Shown piece by piece: positions 12,309 through 34,300 of a stretch of 64,000 nucleotides of DNA. The translations under genes were made by a program, and so were the position numbers. Below the pieces are notes generated by a model that saw nothing but the letters and a program-made list of their open reading frames with translations, ran no database searches and was not told where the DNA came from. This DNA comes from Bryopsis sp. KO-2023 (Eukaryota > Chlorophyta > Ulvophyceae > Bryopsidales > Bryopsidaceae), in the NCBI GenBank assembly GCA_030272585.1, contig BSYQ01000003.1, forward strand, positions 5,642,001 to 5,706,000, in the 5' to 3' direction. Position 1 is the first letter of the stretch, and each line of letters begins with the position of its first letter.

Positions 12309-15268
12309 TCAAAACTGCCTCAGTGCAAAAACCTTTTGAAGAAAAAACCAAAAGGATCCATATTTGTCGAAAAGCTGATCCATGGCGCCATTGGGGATAT
12401 TCTTGATCTTTTGAGATGAATTTTGATATACGAGTTCACACTGTTGGCTTCCTGTGGAGTTGTTTTTTTCGATCAGCTCTGTTTTGGTTTTGAGACTGTC
12501 CTCACAAAATCGCATGACACCTTCATCCAATTTTCTGCTGCTGCTCGCTGCGCTACACTGAACTGGAAAGAGTGCTTCAGATCAATACCTTGTTAGGACC
12601 TTCCATGTAATATTCATCGATTGACCCAGCTGCCACCCTTGCAAAAATTGAACTGGGGAAAAATGAGAACCTCGGTGGTTGATTGCAGTAATAAATCTCT
12701 CTCCTAAATCAAGACAAGAGAAGAGAGAAGGGCGTTATTACAGAGTTGTTTTTGGGTAGGCAGGGCTGTTTTCAATTTGTTTGAGCATTTGGGACTCGAA
12801 CCCGTTTCTGTGCCCCTTCCTGACATAAATGCTCTTTTTTTTGTTAACGGAGAAAAACCTTGTGGTTGAAAAAACTCCAAGAAAAAACCCACCCCAATAC
12901 CCCTCTTTTTTTTTTTTTTACTACCCCAGTGGGGTATATTTTTTCTTTTTCTTTTTTTTTTCGCCCCTATGAGAGGTTTTTTTTTCTTTTTATTTGTTTT
13001 TCTTTTTTTTTTTTTAATATAATATGCCCCTCCCCAAGAAAGAAAGAAAAAAACATGCACTCCCTTCAAAAAACTGATTTTTTTTGTTTGTTTTATAAAA
13101 ATTTTCTCAAGTCTTGAGTCTTCTTTTTTTTGTCACCCCACCCACCCGCCCACCCCACCCAGTTTAAAAAAAAGAAAAGATCTAATCGCAGGAGGAGCGA
13201 TCACACCCCTGAAAGAATCGAGACACACGACAATGTCAGAAAAAGAACCCAAAAGGCAGAATGCACCAAAAATTCCACTTACAATTCACCAACCACATTA
13301 CTCACCCCGTAATCTGGACTTGGGCAGCCCCCAGACTCCACATCATTCTCCGTAACAGTTTCCATATACTGAGCGAAGCCTGCCTGCAACGCTTCACGAT
13401 CCACCGGACGATCCATTGCCTGGTTCTCACAAGGATCACCTTCGGCTTCCTGATCCCAACAAAATTCAAATCAAGTTATTTTTTCAACACACGTTTTTTC
13501 AGCCTCTTTCCAAAACAGAGTTCATACGTTCTGTTCTTCAACAATCAACTTTAATTTTTCAACAAAAATTCCATCGTTCACATTGCTGGCATGAGTTGGA
13601 TTGCTGAAAGGATACACACAAACGAGTCTTCACCCAGCAAACACAATCGAGATAAAAGAAAAAAGAAACACATCCATCATGTAGGTTCTCTTTTTGTTTC
13701 CCAAACACATTCGTTTTGATCAAAAATTATCAGCTTGTACCTGGAAACTAAAGTCAAAGCCCTGTCGATAGTTCGCCGGAATGAACTGAGGCACCCTCGC
13801 TGCAGTTTCGTGGGGGAATGAGCTCCTCTCCACATTTTCCCTGTGCCTGGTCTCCTGGGCCATGAGCAGGTCCTGCCTGTGGAGAATCAAAGCAATAAAC
13901 CAACAAACCTATCAAGACACACATTTGGAAAAAAGAAAACCCCAAACCCCCCATCAGAGAACAGACTTTTTCTTTTCCATAACTATACTTGTCACTGAGT
14001 TATGAATGAATGAGGGACTGTTCTCTCAATCATTCAGTCGCGGGCAGATTTGGGTCGGTACGAACATGTTTGTAAACAAAACTTAGTTGGTCAAATCATT
14101 CAGTATGAAAACCAAGGAAACTAGGTTTCCAATCTTTACTGTTCTTACTAATTCTGTGGTGCTTCAATGAACCTCGTTTTTCTTTCCTGCTCCACCTACC
14201 ATTTCTGCAACAGCTCTTGTTGCTGTTTCACAAACGATGAGAGCATGGTCCTGGTAGCGGTCAGCTCCGTGGATAGCATCTCATCCTGACAAGCAGCAAC
14301 AATAAGAATGACTAAACAAAGAAACTCTAACATGATTGCACCATGTCAGTCATGAAAGAGGTACAAGGGTCCTGGCTAAAATTCGAAAGAAAAAAGAAAA
14401 AGAACGCTTTCCCTGACAAAAGTAGCACATCATTTTCTTAAGCATGATTTGAAAAACCTGTTGAACAAGAATTTATTTAACAGTTGCATATTGGTAGCTT
14501 CTTATTTTTAATCAGACTGAAAAGTTTACCTTTTCTTTCCGCAGCTCGTCCAAGCTCCCCTGGAGGTCCCCGATCCGCTTCTATTAAATATAGAAAATAA
14601 GTTGTTACAATTCCAGTCCAAAAAATTACTCTGAGTGAAACCAAACATTCGTATCGAATTGAAGGTGCTGGACAGGGTTGAATGCACTCGAGGGAGCAAC
14701 ATCAGCAAATGATCGCTGTTGAATTATATGTGTGGTTGAATGAACGACTTCAGAAATTTGGAGGTGCTTCCCAAGGAAACACTGTGGAGTGCTGCTTCAT
14801 TCAGGCTTTGCAAAAAAAATGATCCCAGCTATGTCTGGTGCCGATAACACGAAAAGAAAAAGGGATGCAAGAAGAATGCGAAGGGTTGAGAACTTGAAGT
14901 TGTATTGCTTACCTCCAGTGCCAGGACCTGGTGGTCAGCCGTGACCTGTGCAGCCCTCTGTATCAAAAATTTGCAAGCGAAAGTAAATTAGAAACCTCGA
15001 TCGATGCACTGGACCACATTTCCAGAGACATCCAAGGGTGAGAAGAAGATTTGACTCCAGAGACTGTACCTTCTTCGATATCCATCCGAAGCCGAATTCC
15101 AGCAAACACAACCCCAAAGCTATGAGGAGGATGTGCATCCAGTCATCCCTGTGGAAACACAATGCATGGTCGTCAAGGGGCAAGAAAAAACGTCACATGC
15201 GATGACGACTTTCGTATGATGCATCCCTACCTCATTGCATCTCCGAGCATCGAAGCGAACGAATGCAT
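12309..15268 (-). CDS. Membrane-anchored coiled-coil protein, unrecognised
   Basis: Split gene on the minus strand, assembled from phase-compatible exons. The start MHSFASMLGDAMR (from 15268) runs into a hydrophobic segment HILLIALGLCLLEFGFGWI (exon about 15150-15070), probably one membrane-spanning helix. Short helical exons follow near 14960-14912 (RAAQVTADHQVLALE), 14582-14530 (GDLQGSLDELRKEK), 14287-14200 (TELTATRTMLSSFVKQQQEL) and 13880-13742 (AQETRHRENVERSS). Further exons near 13470-13310, 12650-12590 (AAGSIDEYYMEGPNK) and 12565-12309 carry acidic and polar sequence. The result is a small protein with an N-terminal anchor and a coiled coil. I do not recognise a family, and one exon in the poly-T region near 13200 is unresolved. 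Real gene likely; exact model moderate. Confidence 0.55.
12840..13170. repeat. Poly-T / poly-pyrimidine tracts in intron
   Basis: Runs of 8-13 T with C interruptions on the plus strand fill an intron of the membrane/coiled-coil gene. They give frameless low-complexity open frames that should not be read as protein. Confidence 0.7.
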
Positions 15269-17029
15269 CTGTGCTCCTTGTCGATATCTCTGAACTTTTT
15301 ACGCGTGCAGGTGGACTGTAGACAATGTGCGCGCGTGAAGAAAAACGTCAAAGCCGCCATTAAGTAAGGAGGGCGGGAATTCTACGGTTAGGGCAAGTTA
15401 ATCAACTCCTTAGAGATTGTCTGTAACCGATATCAGAGCGCTCAGGGGTCGAACCCGAACCGAGCTGCCGCGCCGCCCTGATTTTTGCAACTCGACAAAA
15501 AACGAGTTCGATGTCAGTGACGAAAGAAAACCAATGCATTCGATAGGTGAGGAAGCAAGTGCCACTCCAGCCCATAAAAAACGGTAGCCCAGCCACCGAG
15601 CGAACGAATGATCGAATAAGCGGATATGAGCATCGACGCAGTGAACCATAAAAAGAAGCCTTGATAAATGCGTCGTGACGACGCATCACTCGGCGGCTCC
15701 GCCTTGATATCTCTAAGCTATCCCGTGATGGCCAGTCTGCATCGACTGGAGACGACCTGGTGTGGGGATCACTTGGAGTAGACAGGTCGATGTCAGCCAA
15801 TCGAGAACGACAAGAAACCTCGGGTCGACGTGACAACGAGATATGATGATTGTCGCGGATCCGTTCCGCAGGCCCTTCTGCAAGAGGCGAGTCCATCCTC
15901 TCAAAACGGCGTGGTTGCGGGGATCTCGAATTCTGTTGATGCAGACAACAAAAGTAAGGGGCCTGCTGGGCAAAATCGAGTTACAGTGGATTGTTCGAAT
16001 TTTTTGCAAGCCTGAAATAAGTTGCTAGTTAGTTCATCAAAACAATCCTTTTAAACGAGTTTGTATTCACAACCCCCTGATAAATAAACCTATGCAGAGA
16101 ACGTTTCCCTATGAAAAATTGGAAAATTGGACTCCAAATGTCCTTCCCTGAGCCACCCATACATAGTTGTCTTTGAGGAGCCGGATTTTCCTTTTTTTTT
16201 TGGGACTGATCCTATTTCATTGAAAGAGGCCCGGATCAGCGGCTTCATTTCATCAATTCATCAGTTTTGTTTTTGAGAATTGTCCGAATTCACACAATTC
16301 CCTGTTTTTTGGCGGACACGCTGTCCAAACGTGGGCGTTGTGGGCATCGATTTGTTGGTCATGCCGGTCAGGATTCTGACACAAAAACACTACTTTTGGG
16401 AAAAAAAACTGGTGGGTGTTGTGTCGAGATACATTCCCTATCGATTGATTTTTGGGAGGCTTTTGACGGTGGAAGCTATTCAGAGTTCTGGGGTCTTGTC
16501 AATGGAGAGGATATTACGATTGTGTAAGTGGCTGTTGGTGGTCATTTTAATCTAAAAGAGGGGAAAGCGGATTGAATTATGTGCCATTGGCGTGTTGCTC
16601 ACAAGATATTATTCTTGGCGTGTTTCTCCTGTGACATGTAGATGGCTGGACTGATGGAGGTCCATTGTCATTCATTTTCCCCAAAATTCATGCGACACAT
16701 GCACAATTCTGCGTGACCTGCAAGGATGCCAACATCTGGAGCTTCAACATTGGGGGGTTGTATGCTTTCGTTTGGTGGGGGTAGCTCTACAATTCAACAG
16801 CATGAAGATTCGCTCCCAAAGCAAACAAAAACTGTCCCAACTCTGTCTCAACTCCGTCTCAATGTGATTCAGTATTCACAAAAAAGATTAGAAATGTGAA
16901 AGATGCCACATTCGTTACAATGGTGATCCCATTTTCCAAAATTACCCCCTCAAAAAAAGAGCATCGTCCTATAATCTTCTCTGTTTCCGATCTCGTGCAT
17001 TGCTAGTTCTGGTTCTCGACCATTCTGCT
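15269..17029. other. Mostly non-coding, with a doubtful plus-strand exon
   Basis: The region starts with the divergent promoter of the membrane/coiled-coil gene. A plus-strand ATG at 15843-15845 opens a frame (MMIVADPFRRPFCKRR) that reaches a good donor (AAAGTAAGG) near 15953. A second open stretch at about 16280-16524 ends at another good donor (TGTGTAAGTGG). These could be two exons of an unrecognised plus-strand gene, but neither resembles a known family. Two frames are open over each stretch. Confidence 0.25.
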
Positions 17030-18644
17030 TCAGGCAACAATTTCTGCCTCTACTGTGATCACTGGCTTCTCTGCCGGTTTCTCTGCCGGCTTTTCCGCCG
17101 GCTTTTCTGCTGGCTCCTCTTCTTCGTAGTCGAGAACGAACTTGGCCAAGTGCATGTCCCCTAACAGATCAGCAGCAATCAACAACACACCTCCACTGAT
17201 CCAAATTCCACCATCCTCATGTCGACAGCAAAATTATCAACAGCACGAATTGTCTGAACTCATGGAATTCTGGACATTGAAATATGAACCAACCCACCGA
17301 ATATGATTTCACTGCCAAGAGGCAAAAGCTCTGGCTCCCCAGGAGTTATTTCTTGCCCATCCACATATGTCCCATTGGTGCTGCCCATGTCGGTTATAGA
17401 CACTCGATCCCCTGCACCAGTCAAGTGAGCGATTTCACAACATTAGATGCAGCTAATACTCCAGACAAATGTTTCAATGGCCGTAATCAAAAAAGGGGAT
17501 CTTGCAGGATTTCTCCACAAACGCTCATTACAAGCCTTCCGTCCAAATATCAGGTCCCAATGTCTACTAATGGTCACCGAGAACTGCCCAACCGGAACTG
17601 CCTTTCCACCCCCTTTCATGTCAAACTCAAACTCACGGGGAAAAAAAATACAAAAAAAAAGAAAAGAAATCAACCTCTGCTGCATGAAGGCCCCCAGCAA
17701 GAAATTTCCCACCCAAAGGATTATTCAACAGGCAAATGAATATTTAATGAATATTTTCCACATGTATTTCTGTCAAGTGGGTGCATACCAATGGTGACCT
17801 CAGCATGAGATCCAGAAATGGTTGGGATTGGAATGAGGATGTCAGCAGGAGGATCCCTCCCCACGCTGAAATTCCCAGGCCTCAGCACAATGGTGGGGAC
17901 CGGAGGGAAAGTTCGATTAGCCAAGTGTGAGGTGTCACCATCACCTTCGTTTTTGCACATGCAAATTGTGTCACTGACCTTGTTATTGCATACAAAAAAA
18001 AATTGGAGAACTCATTTTTTTTGCTTTCTGTGGATAATTCTGCCCATTTCTATGTCCAGGAATTATCTCTAATTCTTGAGCCCACGAAAACTCAAATCTG
18101 AACTCATTTCTGGGACGACTGGATCAACACAGATGGAATAGTTGGGCTGCATCAGCAAGAATTCATTTTTCTAACTCAAAATGTTTGAGGACATTTTTTC
18201 TTCTCCTGGCAACTGCTCCACAAACTCTTGAGTTTCAATTGTGATGCAATTAGGTCCTAACATCTGATTTCGCTGTTCGAGCACTTCTGGGTTCCTAAAT
18301 TTCCCCCAAAAAACCCAAATGTTGCAGAATTCCTTTCCTGGGGTCAGATCATCTGAAGGAGGACATACACCACAGCCAACTCGGAACTAACCTGTGGGAG
18401 TCAGAATAAAACCGTCTTGCACCACCAGTCGGGAAACGCGTCCACCGCGTCCAACTCGCCCACCTGCCAAGAACTCGCCTCAGCTTACAAGACATCCTCA
18501 ACGCTCAAGAAAAGAGGTCTCAACCACATCCCTCAGTTACACACTCCCCCCCCCCCCAATCAACGCACCAGAAACACGGTGCGAGGGCCTCGTTCCAGCG
18601 ATTGACACCTGCCTTCCGTTGAAACTGCTGCGAGTGGACTGCAT
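17030..18644 (-). CDS. FHA-domain protein with a transit-like leader
   Basis: Minus-strand split gene. Exon 1 starts at 18644 with MQSTRSSFNGRQVSIAG, and a second Arg/Trp-rich exon (about 18480-18391) follows; together they resemble a plastid or mitochondrial targeting leader. The FHA fold lies in exons at about 17960-17793 (FSVGRDPPADILIPIPTISG and SHAEV) and 17413-17300 (GDRVSITDMGSTNGTYVDGQ). The conserved phosphopeptide-binding residues are visible: GR, S..H and the STNGT loop. The last exon (about 17158-17030) encodes an acidic segment and a four-fold EKPA repeat before VITVEAEIVA. FHA domains bind phosphothreonine peptides; stand-alone plastid FHA proteins exist in plants. The partner is unknown. 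Confidence 0.8.
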
Positions 18645-20297
18645 GTTTGGACCTCCCTCGTCTAGAAGATCTGGACAGCTGGGATGAAACCTTTGGTCAG
18701 GCTGTGGATGGGCGCGATCGCGGGCAACGCACGACTATTTTTCCCGTTGGATCTTTGTGCGGGATGACGACAGAATCTCGGTGGAAAGGACATTCACATC
18801 TGACGGTAGGCCCTGAGACCATGGAAATGTCGATCTGCAGTGGCGGCGCTTGTTTTCACAGGTTGTAGATCGGCGGGTGGAGAGGGCGCCAAAAACCCAT
18901 TAGCTGGTATGGAAACTCGTTTGCCCCCAGACGGATCAATTGCAGCGCCTGCGTCACAAAGATTTCTCAGCTTTGAACATCACCTCCCCAATTCCATGCG
19001 TTGGGATGCCTGTTCCACTGGAGCGTTATTTCCTGTTGGATAATTTCCTGTTGTTGATGCGCCCATTGTATACTTACGGCTGACTGGATGCAAGGATAAC
19101 ATGCATGTAGGCATATGTCTTCACGATCTATATGGGAACAACTTTTTGTAAGGTCACGATCCGCTTGTCAAGAAGCAGCTGCATGAAACACTTCGCATAA
19201 AAACTGTCCTTCTGCTTGAAAAACAAAGACCTTGACACCTGGCGTTTCTGACAACCTTTTCAAACAACTGGATTGTGCCACATAAACACAATAATGGACC
19301 AACACAACCACAACCAGTCCGAAGTGAATATCTAATCCGTGTCTGCCATTGAACTTTGTGAAACAAAGACTATCAATCAACTGCTTTTTCCTCCCGAAGA
19401 GGGAAAAGTGGTGCCTTGCAGTTTTGTTGTATTAGCAATGGATCTGTCTTGCATCCCCCAAGTTCAAGAAGTTGTGGTGTTGCATGTTACAAATGTTTAC
19501 AATCTTGATTGGACTCTACAAGAAAAAAACCATCTGCCCTCATGCCCTTGTTAACATATTGCCACTGTTTGTGTCCGACCCAGCCAGCTGGCCACGCACA
19601 TCCCTGAGCACACCACCATAGCATTTTGTGTGTGTAGAGAGGCTGAAAGAACAGAACAGATAAGATAAAGATGCCTCCTTGTTGGTGAATCATGCCCCTC
19701 TAGTGGAAAAAAGGGCCCAGGTGTATAGCCATAACAACCCACTCAAGTGTAAGCAGATTCCTAAGATTGCTGAGAAGAGGCCAACCCCAGCCTTAGCTCA
19801 GTCACACCCCCAAGCCATTCTAATCTTGTCCCAGCCAATGGGCAAGGCTAGCCCCCACAAGGGAGGATATTTGATTTGGGGAGAAAAGAAAGCAAACAAA
19901 TTGTGATTCAACATCCATGGGCCCAAGAGAAAGCTTGAGGGGTGGTGCATGGCTGAACTGTGTGACCATCACACATTGAGCTGTCCAAATCCATTCAAAT
20001 TTTCACCAAACATATTGCAGCAACACTTGTGCCACGTGTCCGTCCTTGAGCCCACAGATCTCCATCACATTGAATTCTAAAATCCATTTTTGTAGGATTT
20101 TATGCTCCCATGTACAACCTGGGAGCAGATTGAGGCTGAGGTTCTGGGAAGTTTTCGTGTTTCCCACTTTTCTTGTTCCCCATTCGCACTGCAGCTCAAT
20201 CTCGCTCACAGGACCGCACACATAATTTTCGACATCGGATTTTGGGGATTTTCTGGTCCAGCCTGACGTCCTGCGAAGTGCTGGGCATTCTAAGCAA
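18645..20297. other. Intergenic between divergent FHA and CHD3 genes
   Basis: About 1.65 kb upstream of both the minus-strand FHA gene and the plus-strand chromatin remodeller. It should include both promoters. Several short open frames are present without splice or family support. I see no RNA gene or clear core promoter motif. Confidence 0.4.
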
Positions 20298-30020
<9,723 letters not shown>

Positions 30021-30077
30021 TTGTTGTGGAAGGGGGAGTTTTGCGGTATCTTAGTGTGTCATAAGAAGGGGTGTTTC

Positions 30078-30122
30078 AAGGAGGGGGGGGTGGGGGGGTG
30101 GGGGGGTGGGGGGGTTGGGAAA
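30078..30122 (+). repeat. G-run tract downstream of the CHD3 stop codon
   Basis: Four or more runs of six to eight G separated by single T (GGGGGGTGGGGGGG pattern) lie about 60-100 bp after the stop codon. They meet the usual sequence rule for an intramolecular G-quadruplex, on the coding strand and so potentially in the mRNA 3' UTR. Confidence 0.75.
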
Positions 30123-30935
30123 AATATTGGATGAGGGATTTGGAGGTGAGGATGGGGGATTCGAGTGTTCTGTAATACAATTGATTGAATTGTGTCGGTT
30201 TTGTGGGCCTGTCTCAGTTAGGTGATGTGAAATATACCATCTGAAATACAGCACTCATTCCTGTCATGGTCAAAACAGCACAGGACCTTGATGAACAAAG
30301 ATATATAAAATAAAAATATATCAGATCATCAAAGCAAACCGCTTCATGGTGGCGAAATGCTTTGCCAAAAATTACTCGAAAAGGTCCACTTCTCAGTACT
30401 TTTCAGAGGATTGCATACCACCCATACCACCACACAGCCCCCTCTCTGACAGGTGACCTCGCACCTGTCGCCAACATCGAGAAATGCAGGGGAACGATCG
30501 ATATGGCACTGCCGGCGGCCAGTCCGAACTTTGCTCGCCCACGACCCGTCCAAGGAGGGTGCCACCTTGGGAAAGATTGTCAATCTTTTACAACAGGTTG
30601 ACGGCGCGGGGGCGAGAGAACGGAAAGGAGGGCCCGCTCAGTGGTGTTCGAGGATCGTTGAAAATCGATCGGATTCGAATTGCATGGTACTGCATAGTTT
30701 AGATCTTTTCTGTTATTTGCGGCGTGATTTATTCCAGAGGTCGGCGAATTTTGGCGAAATCGATAGTCATGCAGGGTGACACAGCCTGGGCGGCCAAGAA
30801 TCTTTCTTGGGGCTAGCTCAATTTGTAAAAACCATGTGAACTGGGATTGGCAATTCCTCATCCCCTGCTTTCTTCTATTCCTGGCTGAAACTCTCCTTGT
30901 GTTGCTCCCAGGGTGGATTTTGACGATCAGGCAAG

Positions 30936-33661
30936 ATGCTCCGCACCCGCAGCAGAAACGAGGCTACATTGTTGGAGCCTCATTCAAAACCTCCCTCACA
31001 ACTTTTATTTCAGGACTACCCATCTGGAAAGAAATGCAAGAAGCCTTCCCAGAGAAAACTGAGACTGCTCTTAGTGGTGTCTTTCTCCCTCGTTTTGTTC
31101 TGGCTGTTGAACTCCAGACTGCCTGGTAATTCGGTGGGGGGTTGGGAGCAACACCCCCCCAGGCAGCCCTTGCTGACGATCGGAATCGACGCCCAGGAGC
31201 AGGAGGAAGTGATTTCTTGGTTGCGTGCCCCACCCTCACAGCGAGTGAAAGACAAATTGCTGGAGTTGGGGTTTGGGGGTGTTCAGGAAAATATCATTGT
31301 GATCCCAATCACAGCAGATGAGAAATATCTACCTCTGTTGTTCAACCTCGTGATTTCCATAGAAAGGGTGGGTGTAAACCTCGGCGATGTGCTCCTGACA
31401 ATAGTGGACCTGCCGGAGCCCGTCCCAGATGATATTCTTCAGCTGTTTAATCGACTGGGTTTGAAGTACCTTTTGATTTCCGAGTTTGAGCCTCCTCGCA
31501 GCTACACGCAAACCATCGAGACATTGACGGGCCCCCACTGCTGGCATTTGAGAAACGTGATGAATATGGCTCTGTTGAAGCTGGGGCACAGGGTGTTTCA
31601 GATGGATGCGGACATCGTGCTGATCAGAGATTATCCATGGAGCTATGTTGACCCAGAGAAGTATAACATCGAGGCGGCGGCTGCAACGAACCCCCTGGAT
31701 TTGACCGAGGAGTGGGGAGGGACGTTGAACTGTGGATTTCTGAGCCTCAGCCCTTCCCCAGCCATGCTGGAGTTTTACGAAGATTACATCGTGTATGAAT
31801 TTGTTTCGCAACCCGACGATCAGGTGGCATTGAACGAGCTCATGGATAAGGAAAACGCCAAATTCCAAAAATTGGAGAGCATTCGTTCTGGCAGTGTGGT
31901 GTCAGGGGGGTTTTCGTATGGAGGTGGGCAGATTGGGGTGAGAATTTTGGACAGGACGAGGTATATGTGTGGTCAAGCATTGAACACCTTTCAACGCAAT
32001 TCGCAAAGCCTGTCTCGGTGTGATGGTGGGATTGAAGCTAGGGCGTTGCATCCTACTCATGTGCATGGGGCTGCCAGCGGGAAAATCAGCTGGCTTCGAG
32101 AAAAGGGGCACTGGTTTTTGAAGTCTGACTGGAGGGAAACCCTGAACAGATTCAATCAGCGAGGGAGGAACATAACTCTGGCCGATTTGAGCAACAAATT
32201 GAACCCACACGCATGTCTGGCGCAGATTCTGAGCAGACGGTTCAGTGTGATAAGGCCGATGTGGATGGGTTTGCCGTTCACTTACAACTTCGGAGCATGC
32301 AGAACTCTGGATCAGACAAATAAGTACCGTTGCAGTCCGGGGGATATTAATGATGAGTTGACCCCGGTTGTTTCCCCAACGGCATGCGAAAATGGGAAAA
32401 GGTGTTTGGTGTTTTTGGGGCCTGATCAAAATGCTGCTGATGTTTTACGGGGGGCTCTGGAAAAAATTGGGCATCTGAAAATTTTAGCACCCCAGGCTTG
32501 GAATGATCAAAATTTGGAGATAGAAAATCCTTTGGATGCTCTGACTGTGGCTGATGCCCGTCTCGCTGTAAGTACAGAAATTAGAAATATAAAACACGCA
32601 GGAAAGCATAGCATAATCATTACTTCTCTAGTGTTGGTTTTATTTTATATTGTATTCAGCGTTTTTCTGCATTTTCAAATAGGACCCGCATGCTCCTATG
32701 ACATTCAAAAACCTGGCAGCGGGGGGCGTTAAATTTGTGGTGACTTTGACAGACCCTGTCCCTTACGTGGCAGAGTCGATCGCCAAAATGGTGCAAGACT
32801 GTAAGATGGCCAAAGATGTTGGAGTCCCAACCGCAACATGCGATTTCAGGGATACGTCTTCCCATCAAGATATTGCAGAGGGGTTCATGCAAGCTTTCAC
32901 TCAAAAGTGCGAATCCGCTTGCAATGGTGAGTGTCCTCAACAAAACGGATGTGAAGTTGTTTCTATAGTTCTTCCTATATATATATATATAATTTGAACT
33001 ATATTTAGAGAGTAGAGGTTCATTATGACGTGCAACACAGAGCAGGAGTGGTTATGTTTTTTTCACATTTCGCTTTTTCTCGAAGTGAGGTAGGACAAAA
33101 AAATTAGTAATGATTGAAAGAATATGCTGGGTCTTGTTTAAAGATGCGAAATGAATTGTGTGGTGGACAGGGTGCAGAGAGATGAACTGGCTGACTTGCA
33201 TGAGAAGAACACCAGAGATCTCCTTGAATCCTGTTGCTGGTGGAATGTATGGGCCTCAGGTTGCATGGTGGTTTGATTTTTTTCCTCCGGATGAATTTAT
33301 TTTCATCCACAGTGAAAACCTCGCCCAGGTGAAAATTGTCAAAATGTTTTGCATGTATGGATCATCAGCAGGGGGGGAAAAATCCCCCATTAGCATCAAA
33401 CATTCCTTAAATCATTCCCAAATGTGGATGTGGATTGACTATTCCAATCAAGCTTTCTGTGGTTTTCAGAATTCCGCCGAAGAGCTGCAAAGACTGTTGC
33501 ATTTCATCGGAGAGCCCATCGAACAGTTGCCGATTGTTGAAAACTTCGAATACCCGAAAGCAGATCGGGACCCCTACCTTGCGGAAATATTTGACTGGCC
33601 TACTCATGAATTCTCCCACTTTTTGAGGCATAATGGTCATAACATCAGTTTCTCGATTTGA
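30936..33661 (+). CDS. Type II membrane glycosyltransferase joined to a sulfotransferase-like domain
   Basis: Four exons (30936-32567, 32683-32926, 33171-33328, 33470-33661) join in phase to give 741 residues. Residues about 42-59 form one membrane anchor after a basic tail, as in Golgi type II enzymes. Residues about 120-330 match the nucleotide-diphospho-sugar transferase family (PF03407-like, GT77 relatives): HCWHLRNVMNMALLKLGHRV, the DxD site DADIVLIRD near residue 223, and LNCGFLSLSPSPAMLEFYED. From about residue 480 the sequence resembles a carbohydrate sulfotransferase: KFVVTLTDPV in place of the 3'-phosphate loop, then GMYGPQVAWWFDFFPPDEF, IHSENLAQ and LQRLLHFIGEP. The expected 5'-phosphosulfate loop (normally with GTT) reads FLGPDQNAADVL, so PAPS binding is doubtful. 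A wall-polymer or glycoprotein role is inferred. Confidence 0.85.
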
Positions 33662-34300
33662 GCTGAGCGATATATTGACAATCATCATTGAAACGAGGGG
33701 CTTGTCAGTAGGTGAATCGTGTTTTTTAACCATTTCGTGTGCGAGACGAGGCATTAGCTAACGGAATGAAGACTATAGTCTTCACACCTCCAAAGTACTG
33801 AGAGGGTATTGAAAGGGATCAGATTTCTGCACACCAAAAAAAAATAAATTAATAAATAAGTAAATTAATTAACTAAAAATAAATAAATAAATAAATAAAT
33901 TGGCCATTGATTGTCCCAGGTCTGCTTGATTGTTCATTGCTTCGAATCCCTTTGCCATCCGAATTACAACAGGAAAGACAGTTGTGATAGAATTGAGCAG
34001 ACAAGATATCCACAAAAAGCTGGAAAAACCCATGTGCAGTGATTGTTTCCTGGACATTCCCACTTCCAGCCTACTGAATTGATACTGATGATAATTGCCA
34101 GACTCGGGCTCACAATATTCGTTGGTGCCACATGGACCCCCTAGATTACAGTGGTTTCTTTTGTATGCACAAACTTTTTGCTTGTTCAGCTACATTCAAT
34201 AGGAAATTCTGGCTGACTTCATTTTTATAAGAGAAAGATATTAAAAATCAACACATTCTACAAGCAAATTCCTCCACAGCCAAACACGAAACGGACCACA
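33662..34300. other. Intergenic with an AATA-type microsatellite
   Basis: After the glycosyltransferase stop, a stretch of AAATAAATT/AATAAATAAATAAAT lies at about 33837-33900. No gene is recognised. Confidence 0.6.

Noticed and set aside
12840-13120. Lys- or Phe-rich ORFs
   Set aside because: Low-complexity A/T runs within an intron.
15402-15896. 164-codon minus-strand ORF and a tRNA-like T-loop (GGGTTCGACCC)
   Set aside because: The T-arm-like piece has no D-arm, anticodon arm or acceptor stem around it, and the ORF has no recognisable domain.
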